A stretch of 64,000 nucleotides of DNA, taken from the NCBI RefSeq assembly GCF_902459465.1, contig NC_047062.1, positions 15,879,994-15,943,993 on the forward strand, in the 5' to 3' direction. Below the pieces are notes generated by a model that was given only the letters and a program-made list of their open reading frames with translations, made no database searches and was not told the origin of the DNA. The stretch's first letter is position 1. Each line of letters starts with the position of its first letter. Of this stretch, positions 1-13,377 are shown one piece after another. This DNA comes from Asterias rubens (lineage: Eukaryota; Echinodermata; Asteroidea; Forcipulatida; Asteriidae). The translations under genes and the position numbers were made by a program.

Positions 1-180
1 CGATACAAAGATACTTGCATGCTCTCTAAATGGTTCAAACATCATGCAGCGTTAAAAAAAGCTTCAACGTTCAGACACCCAAACTACTGTCTAAGAGAAC
101 GGGCCGATTAGCAGTCGAGTCCTCCCATTTTGGCCGGCCTGTCAGATGCAATTGTGTCCACCATGCAATACTGTCCGCTT

Positions 181-542
181 CGGACACTTTTGCATATGCA
201 ATCGTGTCCGGGGCTATGCACTGAACTTACGTACCGGTATATGTGTATATGCAGCAAGAATATTCACGTATTTTATGATTGCAGCGAATATCCAACGGCC
301 GAACATTTCCCATGTCATTCATGGCATGCACTTTAGCTTGTAAAAAAAATGTTGAACGTGTTCCGTCGACCACCAAAGGCGGTTAATTTACTGCTACGAC
401 GGTTTTGCATGGGGCAGACACAACTGCATATGCAAATGTGTCCGAGCGGACACAATTGCATTATGCAGCGGCTTCCGGGCGGACACGATTGCATACGCAA
501 AACCGTCCAGCGGACATTATTGCATGTGCAATAATGGACACC
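181..542. repeat. Set of five ~30-bp imperfect palindromes
   Basis: Five units of about 30-32 bp begin near 181, 414, 446, 479 and 511; the last four are head to tail. Each unit is roughly GGACAC-n-ATTGCAT-ATGCAAT-n-GTGTCC, so each is close to its own reverse complement. The unit at 181-210 is nearly perfect. The copy near 425 contains the octamer ATGCAAAT. Partial versions lie at 145-175. This could be a subterminal array of a transposable element or a cluster of homeodomain/POU-type sites; the sequence alone does not decide. Confidence 0.6.
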
Positions 543-545
543 GGC

Positions 546-1550
546 CCTCTGTACAAAATGTACACCCCGTTTTGCAACGCTTGGTGGCGCTATTTTCGAT
601 GAGAAATTGTTGGCGTGAAATTTACAAAATAAGAACTGTCGCCAAAAATAGCACCAGAAAAACTAGTGGTTAAATTCATTTTACTTGTTTGTCAGTCATG
701 ATTTGAAAGTCGGATCTTTCTCAGACGTGTACAGGTTTGTGATGTTGTGTTCTGTTCGATTTAGAGAAAGCTTTAATCTTTAGCTTGCTGAGGGGGTAGC
801 ACTAGATAGCAGGACGTCGGTCGCCACGTTGTCGTTGATTGCAGTAAAACTTTACATAACAATTATAATTATATAATACAATTGAGCACACATTGCCACT
901 GTCCTGGGCTAGCTGTTCGCTGATTTCAAGCCTTGGTAGCCGAGTAGCATGATGATGTTTTGGCCGAGTGGTTGTGTGTGCAGAGTGCAGACAGTCATAC
1001 CTTTTTTTATTTAAAATTATCAATTAAAGTAGCTGAGTGGTTTAGTGCACTACCACTTGTGACTTGTAAGTTCTACTTACTAAAAGTTAGGCACAAGTTC
1101 TGTGAAAATTGCTACTTTTAGTTGGAGCAGTTTTTGATTCTGGTTTATATATAAAAGTCACTTGACTTGATTCTTCTTCTTCTTCCTTGTAAAGTGCAGC
1201 CTTCAAATGATTGAAGATGTACGCACTGCGTGTGAGCCCATGGGTTGACTTAGGCAACAGGAATTTGTGTCAGGTGCAGATAGAATTATGTACAGGTGCG
1301 AGTAAAAAGGCTGGAGGGGGGTTACTTCAGTCGGGGGGTCCCTTAACACGGGTCCACCGCATGCTGGGAGGTTGTTCCAGTCCAGTTACAGTGATTTTAA
1401 AAGTTCACTTTTTATGAGGCATCCTTGTTTTCACTACCACAAATATATAATAATAGTAGTGATAACAATTGTGTTTATAATGATTATTATGATTCAGTTT
1501 TAGGGTCATCACCAGTCAACTCGATGGATGTTGAAATAAGACATTAAGAG
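546..1550. other. FANCM upstream region, no gene seen
   Basis: This stretch precedes the first FANCM codon. I find no convincing coding exon. A TATA-like run lies at about 1144-1157. The short open frames here have no recognisable domain. The FANCM transcription start is probably in this interval, but it cannot be placed from sequence alone. Confidence 0.3.
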
Positions 1551-4500
1551 ATGAAGAAGAGTCAGCAAACACTATTGCATCACTTCACGTCAAGAGCAAC
1601 CACATCCACATCTCAAAATGGTTAGTTGGTCCTGAGGTATACTTGAAGAACCCTGCAGCCGATTTCATGAAACACTAGGATTAATCCTAGAGCTAGGACG
1701 AGTAGCGCGTCCTAACTTAGGATGGGTTCAATGCGCACTAATGTTTTCGGATACGGAACTCAACTCATCCTAAAACCCGAGATTAATCTTATTAGTTAGG
1801 AAGAGTTTGGTGAAATCAACGGCTGAGTTTCTCATCGGAATAATTTAGATTGGAAGGAACTTGTGCTGTTTTGTTAATAATCAAGAAAGTTATTATTCAG
1901 GGTATACCTTTGATAATTACTCCAAAACCATAACAACTTACTTGTTAAAGAGCACTGGAGATCTGTTGACGTTATAATTTTTTTTTTTTAAATGACCGCC
2001 TTTGAAATAATGTAGTTTAATAGAAAGAGGTAATTTTTCACCCACTTTCAGGCATCTGTAAGCACATTCCTATGCAACAAGTGTGTTTTTAGGCATTATT
2101 TTCAAATATTTTCAGCCTTGTCCCTAAACAAAGTTTACATTTTCTTTGCCTCATCAGACGATGTTGCTCAAGCCAGAAATCAGCCCCAGGTCAACCTGGA
2201 TGACCTCGACAACCAGATTTTTGATGACGATATGTTCCTGGCAGCCTGCCAAGACTGGGAGGAACAAACGCTTGCAGATCCTCGCAATGAGGGCAGTGTT
2301 GACAGAACAGGTCAGGGGTCAAGAGTTTCCCTGGAACAGTCCTCCAGACCAGCGGGTCATCAACAGCCTGTCATTCCTCAGGCAACTCAGTTGGAAGACC
2401 TTCCCGGGTTCGATGTGTCAGCTGGTAATATCTGGATCTACCCGACGAACTACCCAGTGAGAGAGTATCAATTCAACATCGTACAGCGGGCTCTGTTCAG
2501 GAACACCATGGTGACTCTACCAACAGGATTGGGTAAGAGTTGCAGTTTAAAGCGTAGAATGCCTCCTTGGTAAAATTGCATACTGATTTGATTTATAAAT
2601 TATTTCATTACACATCACACAAGTTGGTAAGGTATTGCATTCTGCTCTACGTGGATGATACCCATGACTACATCCTTACGGACTGTGAAAGTGCTAACCC
2701 TGATTCAGCCACAGGAGTAGGTGGCTCCTAGTGGATGATACCCATGACTACATCCTTACGGACTGTGAAAGTGCTAACCCTGATTCAGCCACAGCAGTAG
2801 GTGGCTCCTAGTGGATGATACCCATGACTACATCCTTACGGACTGTGAAAGTGCTAACCCTGATTCAGCCACAGCAGTAGGTGGCTCCTAGTGGATGATA
2901 CCCATGACTACATCCTTACGGACTGTGAAAGTGCTAACCCTGATTCAGCCACAGCAGTAGGTGGCTCCTAGTGGATGATACCCATGACTACATCCTTACG
3001 GACTGTGAAAGTGCTAACCCTGATTCAGCCACAGCAGTAGGTGGCTCCTAGTGGATGATACCCATGACTACATCCTTACGGACTGTGAAAGTGCTAACCC
3101 TGATTCAGCCACAGGAGTAGGTGGCTCCTAGTGGATGATACCCATGACTACATCCTTACGGACTGTGAAAGTGCTAACCCTGATTCAGCCACAGGAGTAG
3201 GTGGCTCCTAGTGGATGATACCCATGACTACATCCTTACGGACTGTGAAAGTGCTAACCCTGATTCAGCCACAGGAGTAGGTGGCTCCTAGTGGATGATA
3301 CCCATGACTACATCCTTACGGACTGTGAAAGTGCTAACCCTGATTCAGCCACAGCAGTAGGTGGCTCCTAGTGGATGATACCCATGACTACATCCTTACG
3401 GACTGTGAAAGTGCTAACCCTGATTCAGCCACAGGAGTAGGTGTCAACATGCCTCTGGTGGCAGAAGAACCATCTCTACCCTAAAAAGTACTATTTAACT
3501 CTGGGTGGAGAGAAGCAAATCAAGTTTTAGTTTGTCTTGCTCAGGGACACAAGAGTCACGACCAGGACTCGAAACCACTCTCAGCTGAGCAGAAGCACCA
3601 GAGCTGGAGTTTGGTGCTCTTATCTGCTCGGCCACCACACCTCATGGGTATAGTGCATGTCACCTGTTGCTGTATGATCGAATCCAAAATAACATTCTTT
3701 AACCCCGCAGGGTAATTCTAACAATCTATGTTACTGGATGTTGTTTTAATTGTTTGTCTCGTTAGGCAAGACCTTTGTGGCAGCGGTCGTCATGTATAAC
3801 TTTTATCGCTGGTACCCTGAAGGGAAGGTAATCTTCATGGCACCGACTAAACCTCTGGTGGCCCAGCAGATCGAGGCATGCTACAACGTGATGGGCATAC
3901 CCCAAACAGACATGGCAGAAATGACAGGTAACTGTTAAGGGGTTTGGGTACTTTTTGTAGCACAGAACGAAATGACCACTGATTTACATTAAACTTAAAC
4001 AGTTTGAAGAAAGCTTCTCTCAAAATTTTACTAGCTGAGGTGCTGTAGTTTTTGAGAAATGATTAAAACAATGTCCCCGAAATAATTTTTGTCTCAGGAG
4101 AAAGATGTAAATACTGGTAAAAACATCCCCTTCTACATCATGAAGTTCATGATCCAGAATGTTGTTATTGTGACTAATTCTTCTTTCCCCAACTTCTTGA
4201 CATTGTAGGTAACATGCCCCCAGTGGAACGAAAGAAGGCGTGGCAAAGATGTCGCGTTTTCTTCCTGACCCCGCAAGTCCTGATGAATGACCTGAGCAGA
4301 AGGGCGTGTCCAACTCAGCAGGTTAAATGCCTAGTCGTCGATGAAGCACATAAGGCATTGGGTAACCACGCATACTGCCAGGTATTAACACAATTAATCA
4401 TTATTATAATTACTATTATTTATTTTCTTAAACATTTTTGGTAATAAAACTGGGATGCCTTATATGCCCGGTTCATACTTCCTGCAAATTCAAAGCGAAC

Positions 4501-7500
4501 TTTGACCTAACAATGCCGATTGCGCAGCGAATGTCTCGCAGGAGTTGAGCACATTTCAACTGGTGCAAATTATTTGTTGCAAATGTGTGACTCCAAAATT
4601 CATATCCCATTGGTAGGAAGTATTAAAGGGGCTTTATAAGTGATCTTTAGCTTCCAAGCATGAGGAAATCTGTAGACAAGGGTGCTTGCAATAAAAACCA
4701 GAAACACTGTGGCTAAAGGCAGTGAACACTATTGGTAATTACTCAAATTATTATTACCATAAAACCTTACATAATAATGAGTAATGGGGAGAGGTTGATA
4801 GTATAAAACATTGTTAGAAACGGATCCCTCTGCAGTAACAAAGTTTTTGAGAAAGAAGTAGTTTTCCACGAATTTGATTTCGAGACCTCAGACCTAAGGA
4901 ATTTGAGGTCTCAAAGTCTCGAAAGCACACAACTTCGTGTGACCATGGTGCGACAAGGTTGTTTTTTCTTTCATTAATATCTCGCAAGTTTGACGACCGA
5001 TTGAGCTCAAATTTTCACAGGTTTGTTATTTTATGCATATGTTGCGATACACCAACTGTGAAGACTAGTCTTTGACAATTACCAATAGTGTCCAGTGTCT
5101 TTAACGCCTGCTCTCTCTTGATGTGTTCTGGGTTCTTTAAGGTGCACTACTAAATCTTGTACACATGATCAACTATGGCTTACTGTCCCATCCAAAGGAC
5201 AAAGCAATTATGGTAAAGTATTTTGCTCAAGGAAACAAGTGCCATGACCGGGACTCAAATACACATTCTACTGATCAGAAAAGCCAGAGCTTGAGTCCGG
5301 GTTTCTTAAGCGCATGGCCTTGACACACAACTAGTTATTGCCCCTGCACCACACCCTTACCCCCCTACAGCCCAAAGAAAACGAAAATCAGATTACAAAA
5401 TAAAAAGCCCAAACAATTCTTATAAGAATAATGATTGTTATCATTCTAATATACTTCTTTTTCACCAAATACAATATAAAACTAGAGTTTGAGACCATCT
5501 GAACATTACAATTTTTGTTATTAATGTTTGAAATTCAGGATCTCTTATAACTTATTTAAAAAAAAATACCTTGTGTTGATAACTGTAAACAGGTCATACG
5601 GGAATTGTATAAATACTCATCTGAGTTTCGAGTATTGGCTCTCAGTGCTACACCAGGAAGTGATTTGAAGGTAAGATCCAAAAGAAAATTTTTGTAAAGT
5701 TACTTTTTGTGGTTTGTTGATTGTGGGAAGCTGTGCTTGAAAGTGGGCTATGGTGTTTGGCCCTAGGGCTAATTTATGCAGGCAAACTCCTTCTTTGTGG
5801 ATCAATAATGCCAGTATACTTACATGTATTGTTTTGGGAACTGTTTGATTGTTTTAATCCTCAAAAGGTCACGTTTTTAGCTATCGCCAACAATCTGGAG
5901 CGATTATGTCCAAGCAGAAAGATTAAACCTTAATAGGAACACACAATCTGAGAAATGTTTCTGACAGTTATTCTTCTCAGATTGAAGGAACACGTTGCCT
6001 TGGATCGGTCGTGTTGGTCTTTGAAAAGCGTTTGTAAGGGTTTGTTATAAAATGCATTTTCGCGTCAAGTTTGTGTGGATCATTGTATTCTACTTTTAAA
6101 AGATCTTTCTATCCATATGCATTTTATAACAAACGGTTACAAACGCTTTTTATAGACCAACTCGTCCGTTCCAAGACAATGTGTTCCTTTGAAGCTTTGG
6201 GACAGAAACTATGTAAAACTGATACATCTTTACATATCACATTACTTCAAAGTACTGAATAATGTTTCTCACAATACTTTATACTATTATAAGCTACTGT
6301 AGGCTTCAAACCAGAGGTTTTGATTGTTGCACAAAATAATTTGTGTGCTTTCAGATACCTCTGTAGTCTTTTATTATTTGAGTGAGAGATTATCTCTTTC
6401 TTAAAAACTACGTTACTCCAGAGGGAGCGGTTTCTCACAATGTTTTATACAATGTAAACACCACTCCACTGAGACAGCACTTGTCCTTTAAAGGCAGTGG
6501 ACACTATTGGTAATTGCTCAAAATAATTATTATCATAAAAGCTTTATTGATTGCGAGTAATGGGGAGGGGTTGATGGTATAAAACATTGTGAGAAACAGC
6601 TCCCTCTGCTGAAGTAACATAGTTTTCGAGAGAGAATCAGTTTCCACGAATTTGATTTTGAGACCTCAGATTTAGAATTTGAGGTTTCGAAATCAAGCAT
6701 CTGAAAGCACACAACTTCCTGTGACAAGGGTGTTTTTTCTTTCATTATTATCTCGCAACTTCGACGACCAATTGAGCTGAAATTTTTCACAGGTTTGTTA
6801 TTTTATGCATATGTTGAGATACACCAAGTGAGAAGACTGGTCTTTGACAATTACCAATAGTGTCCACTGTCTTTAAAGACTGACCCAGTATATAATTGTT
6901 TTGATCTCCGCCAGGCCGTCCAACAAGTTCTGACCAACCTTCTCATCTCTCATATTGAGATTCGTTCTGAGGAGTCCATCGATATTCAACGCTACGTCCA
7001 TGAGCGCAAAGTGGAGAAAGTTGTGGTCCCTCTGGATGATCTCATGAAATCGTTCCGAGATCGATACTTGAAGGTGAAATACATGTATGCCACTTCCTTG
7101 AGCGGAGTCTTTTATAAAATTACTTACTGAATCCTCCTGTAAGATTAACCGAATCTTTCTTTTCTTCTTTGTTTCTTACAATAATATAATCTTGTATACT
7201 GCCCTACTTTGTTGAGAGAAGACCTTAGAATTAATAGTCATGCCCCAAATGTTGATTGTTTCACATTGAATTTTAGACCAAGTAGACCAGATACCAGACT
7301 TTGCCACATGTTCATTGTTTTAACCATTGTTTTTATACAGGTTATACTACATGTTTTAAGATCCCTGTGATTACTGCCTTTAAATTTGACGCAAAACAGT
7401 ATTTCAAACCCAACCATAGATGTACCTCTTCCAAGAACTGCAAATTAAAGGAGTTTGGAAATGTTTTGAAGTTTGAGAGACGCAGTGTCGCACGCAGAAT

Positions 7501-10500
7501 CTTACACTCCCGCCCCCTCTCCTGCCTTCTTTATTAAAAGAGTACAAATACATGTATAATCGAGGTTTGCTCTGAACTTTTCTAGTGGCTGGCCAGCAGA
7601 ATTAGTTAGCTGGTCAGTGTACTTGTACGCAAGCTTTATCTGTTGTCCGTATGTAAAGAGACAGGGGTGGTTTTCATTACTGAACTAGCCAGTTGTGAAA
7701 TATATTTGGGGTTAAACAAAGACAAACTTACTAGAGTGGGACTTGAACCAACGACCTCCAGATTAATGTGCAGGTGCTCTACCAACTGAGCTATCTAGCC
7801 CTATGTTGGCAGTGTCCCTATTTTGTCAATATCTTTGTTCAGTTTTGAAATAATCAATTAATATTGCTTTTTATTTGATATTGCAGATATTGAGTGTGTA
7901 TATCGGGCGGCTCAATCGCTGTGGTGCCCTCTACAATCAAGACCCAGCAACGTTGACCAAGTTCCAGATCCTCAAATCAAGAGAAGCCTTCCGCCAAGAC
8001 CCGCCTTCCCATGTCAAGGTAAGGTCAAAGGTCATATCAGAGGGGTCAAACCCCAACAGACATTTATCACAGTGAAGCGTGCTTGGTTTTCTCTCGTTCA
8101 AATCCATGTTGTCAAATGGAGGCTGTGCCTATTATCATGACAATGGGAATTATTTCTTTGACTTTATGGACATCCTGGTCAAGATCACAACTTTTGATTT
8201 TTTCTGGAATTCCCAATTTGTAAGAGTCAAGAACCAGGGGCAGATTGCACAAAGAGTTAAGATTGATCTTAACAGTGTATCAATCTTAATTGCTAAATTG
8301 CTGGTCGGTTTGGCGTAGTGGTATCTTTCCACATCTAGGACCCCCAGTTTGAAGCACGCCGAGGGTACTACGTGGATTGGGTTTTCAGTTCCTACCTTAC
8401 TATGCAAGTTTTCACTGGAATAAATCTCTGGAGTTTTCCTCCCGCATTTAAACTGAAACGTCCTTCCTCGTCTTCTTGGCTAGTACAGTGATTAAGTTTG
8501 CTTACATGGTTCCACAAACCATAGGTATACTTTCCCTATAACGATTATATTTCATACGTCTTGTTCATTGACGCCCCCCACAGGCCACTGGTGCCATTGA
8601 GGGAGACTATGCCCTCTCCATCAGCCTCTACCATGGCTTTGAGTTACTGCTCCAGCACGGACTCCGCTCTTTGTACAACTTCCTCCAGAGCACCATCGAT
8701 GGAGCCAAGGGCTTCTCCAGGACCAGACAAGAGCTGATGAGGAACATGGAATTCACCAGTTTAATGGATTCATTGAAGGAGAAATTTGGAGCAGAGGAGG
8801 AGGAGGATTTGAACAGAAGTAGAATGTTCTCGGCACCAGGTATGCATCACATATTATTAATTTGTCTTCAATAAACTTAAAGGCACTGGACACTATTGGT
8901 AATTGTCAAAGACTAGTCTTCACAGTTGGTGTATCTCAACATAAGTATAAAATAACAAACCTGTGAAAATTTGAGCTCAATCGGTCGTAAAAGTTGCAAG
9001 ATAATAATGAAAGGAAAAACACCCTTGTCACACGAAGTTGTGTGCTTTCAGATGCTTGATTTTGAGACCTCAAATTTAAATCTGACGTCTCGAAATCAAA
9101 TTCGTAGAAAGTTACTTCTTTCTCGGAAACTACATTACTTCAGAGGGAGCCGTTTCTCACAATGTTTTATACTATTAACCTCTCCTCATTACTGGTTACC
9201 AAGAAAGGTTTTATGCTAACAACTATTTTGAGTCATTACCAACAGTGTCCACTGCCTTTAACTATTTGTTTGTAATTAACTTAACAACCCTGAATGGGAT
9301 AAGAACTGAATTCCTCTTTAGTTCTAAAAAAACTTGTCTAGACATTTATCATCTATGACTTAATTTAAGAGGAAAACATTTCACCGAAAAACAATGTAAT
9401 AATAAATATAAACTTTATAATTAGTAAGCTTTCAGACTGAGTTGAAACGATGTTGACTTTTTCCTTTTTTTACCAATCCTGGATAATACCTTTTTTTTTA
9501 AAGGCACTGGACACTATTAGTGATTACAAATAATTGTTGGCATACAAATTTGCATGGTATCAAGCAATGGATATCTGTTGATAGTATAAAACAGTGTCAT
9601 AAACGGCTCCTTCTGAAGTAATGTAGTTTTTGAGAAAGAAGTAAATTCTCACTCAAATAATGAAAGACTTCAGGCCTGAAGCCTTTTATCATGCATCTGA
9701 AAGCACAATAATTTGTGCTACAAGAGTGTTTTTTCAATGACCAATTGAGCCCAAATTTTCACAGATTTTTATTCTATGCATTTGTTGGGATACACAAAGT
9801 GAGAATACTGGTCCTTGACAATTACCTAATGTGCCAGTGCCTTTAAAGGGAACATTACCTTCATATCTGTCAACAATTTTCTGTTTGGAATTTCTCCTTA
9901 TCCTTTTTAAGAGTTCTGATGCACGAAAACACAAAATTTGTTTTTAATTTATGAGTAGTAATTTATAAATCATAAATTTGCCTCTTGAAATACCACTAGC
10001 TGAACACACAGTCCACCAAAATGATATATGTATGCCAACAACCTATCTATGGATAGGTGTTTAAACAAATTAAAGGCAGGGTCAAAGATTGGTAATACTC
10101 TGAAAATTAATCACTGTCATTCAAACTTACTTGGTGAAAAGCACTATGTCTGTTGATATAATGTAAACTATGTTGAGAAACTTCGGCTTTGGATTCGGCA
10201 AAGCATGCGCAGTTGTCAAAACAACCGCGCGACCAAGCTAGCCTGAGCCGAATCTAGAGCCGAAGCTGTCGATTTGAAAAGGGCCTTTGTTAACAACGAA
10301 TGACCTATGACCCAACCTTTAAAGATTCCCACCTCTCGCCCACCTCTCACAGTTAAATTATCTGTGGCTATTGTTATTTTATTTTTTTCACAGGAGTGAA
10401 AGAATCCAAACCCTATGTGACTAGCCACCCAAAGATGGCCAAACTACAGGAGGTTGTCCTACAACACTTCAGAAGTCTTAACACAGTTTCAGGTATGTGA

Positions 10501-13377
10501 TCATTAATGTAATAGTATCCTTATTTTCTGAGTTGGCTTATTTGAAATCCCACCCAATATGACAAAACTAGCCAAGGTGGCACCACAATGGTTCTGGGTG
10601 TCCATTGAGTAGTGAATTTTATCTGCAAATTATAAATTTTTATTTTTTTTATAAAGATCGCTCAAGAGGCACTGTAAATCTGATGTAGCTACATTCTAAT
10701 ATTCTTTGTCTTGACATTTTTTTTTATGGGAAGAAATCAGATCCCTATGGCTTCAAACACTTAATCCAAACAGCGCCCTCACTGATGTCAAATGGAGACC
10801 TTTTATCAACTTGTGCGTAGTGCATACTTACCAAGCCTGTTTCCATATTGTGTCCCATGCCATGGCTACTAATACATGGGGTCGATTTTAGTTCAGTGTT
10901 TCATCTTTTGTCTCTACATTATTAATATTTCTTCATATTTGATGTCACAGAAAACATGATCACTGATCTCAAAACCGAACACCACTTTAAACACAAACTG
11001 TTTTTTTTGTTTTTCATAGTAGAGACTGACAACCCGTCAACAAGTAAACAACAACAACAACCGACAGCCAAGAGTACGCGAGTGATGATCTTTGCCCAGT
11101 ACCGAGACAGTGTGAATGAGATAGCGGAGATGTTGAACAGGCATCGACCGCTGCTGCGCTGCATGGGGTTTGTTGGGCAGGCGTCGTCTGGCAAGAATAG
11201 CAAGGGTATCTCACAGAAAGAACAACTCAGGGTACGTGCTGGTTTCTCTTCGTAGACATTCTAGGGAATCGGAAAACTGTTGTTAATTTTTTCAAACTGT
11301 GCAGAGAGTGGAAATATTTGGGGGAATTGTTGGCGAGTCGTTAAATTTTCTCCTGAAGACGAGCAGACCAAACCTACCCCCTTTAGAGCCAACACTCCCT
11401 CGAAAGAGAATTATTACATTGTGGTACCTGCAAGTTTAGTATTATTTTATAGTTTATTCTTTAGTCGTTTAATGTTTGTAACAATAATAGCGTTCATACT
11501 CTCTTGGCTGCTATAGTGACACTGGGAATGTTCTTGTGAGATTGCCGGTCCCTGCAATACTACTGCTCTGGCGACTGCGGTCTTAGAGTAGTCAGCAGCC
11601 AGTAGCCTCAAACGACAGCAGTGGTCTCAAGAGAGGCGTCTGCGATCGCAGAAAGCTGAATGTATTACAATATCACCAAGACACGACCATCACCGACTTG
11701 TTCACAAGTCTAACCTTTTAGAAGTGTCACATTACCTAGGCCCAATTTCATAGCGCTGCTTAAGCAAAAAATATTGCTTTAGCAACTCTCCGCTAAGCAG
11801 AAATGAGCAGGATACCAGTCACAAGTGGTACATAAGGCATGGTAGTTTGGCTGGTAACCACATTCTGGTAAGCATAATTTTGATGTGCTTATCATCTTTT
11901 TGTGCTTAAGCAGCTCTATTAAACTGGGCCCTGGCTACCAATTGACGTCTATAACGTGGTAACTCGCAGCACACGCTGTATACTACCCAGGGAGCTGAGA
12001 TGGTTTAAGGAATGATTTAAGGCCAGTGTCCAGGGGAAATGATGTTGTGAGCATTTTGAGACGCCCTTTGGGCTGTGATAAAGCGCTATATTGATTGTTA
12101 TTGTTATTATTGTTATTGTGATACCCTTGACCTTCAGGTGGTGAAGGAGTTCCGAGAGGGCGGTTACAACACTCTAGTCTCTACCTGTGTTGGTGAAGAG
12201 GGTCTGGACATTGGGGACGTTGACTTGATTGTGTGCTACGACGCTCACAAGAGTCCCATCAGGCTGGTCCAGAGGATGGGACGGACTGGAAGGAAGAGGC
12301 AGGGTCGGATTGTCATGCTGGTCACCGAGGGCAAGGAGGCGGCTGTAAGTATTGACTCCTTTGACCCCCAGGTTACTCACTGCTGTTGTCTGATGCTATA
12401 ACTGAAATAAACAAGGAAATGAGCTCGTAACCTGAAAAGTTAAGAAAATAGAATTAACTGTGTGTATGAATTAGAACCTAAGGTATTTTGAATTAGGACC
12501 TAAGGCACTTTGAATTGTGGTATAAATGGAGAAAAAAATACCAAGTGGCCTGACGTTTTTGCCCCAGCAGAGTCTTTTTCGAGGGCTACATGACAACACA
12601 ACACAAAGAACCAGGTATACTGGTGTAACAGAAGCAGAAAAGTTGTAGGCATGTATAAAAGCTCCTATAATGTCAAGTTGTATTCAATGCGGACAGGCAG
12701 GGTATATGTTTTTTACATTTAATTTTATTATTAATAGCTGTAATTAAATTTTCAGTTGCTTCTTTTGAACACGCAACCCACAAATCTGAGAACGTTGGTT
12801 ATTGTGACTGGCACCTAAGCCCTCGATTGGTGTCTTGTTCTCTTCCAACCAGGTCAGGGGCCGATGTCACTAAGAGCTAAGATTGATCTTAATTTATTTT
12901 TATTTTATTTATTTATTATTGATATCCAACAGCGGATAGCCGCTAAATACAGGTATCATTAAAACTATGTGAAAGTTTTAATATATATAAAGTTGAAAAT
13001 TACAGTTACATAAAAGTGATAAAAACTGCAAGTCAATCATAGTTGCTAAGTATAGTGTGACGTCACAATACAAATCATTTTGGAATTACTTACAATTTGT
13101 CATACGATGAATTTTACTGCTTTGTGAAATTGATCCCAGGTTTACGACAGAAGCCAGTACAACAAGAAGGGCATTCACAAGGCACTGCAGGGCAATGCCA
13201 AATCGCTCCAACTGTACCCCAACAGCCCCCGTATGGTGCCCAGGGGTATCGACCCTCAACCCCATAAGATGTTCATCTCCGTTCAGGCGTATGTTAATAA
13301 GAAAGAAAGCAAGAGATCGTCCTCCTCTGCTTCAAGGAAGAGCTGTGCTCCTGGAAGTGATACACTTGTCTTGAAAG
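1551..13377 (+). CDS. FANCM: FANCM exons 1-12: PIP-like motif and helicase core
   Basis: Exon 1 encodes only 23 residues plus one base; residues 5-12 read QQTLLHHF, which fits a PCNA-interacting (PIP) box. Exon 2 ends inside Walker A (LPTGLG, then KT in exon 3; lysine 150). The DEAH box is at residues 247-250 (exon 4), motif III SATPG at 278-282 (exon 5), and the Hef-type insert follows in exons 6-9. Motif V-like GEEGLDIG is at 591-598 and motif [10 protein letters not shown] at 617-624 (exon 11). Every ATPase motif expected of an active SF2 translocase is intact. Close similarity to vertebrate FANCM runs through this part without a break. Confidence 0.95.

Noticed and set aside
7729-7802. 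Functional tRNA gene on the minus strand
   Set aside because: A and B boxes are present, but acceptor-stem pairing is poor and similar heads are attached to SINE bodies elsewhere in the window.
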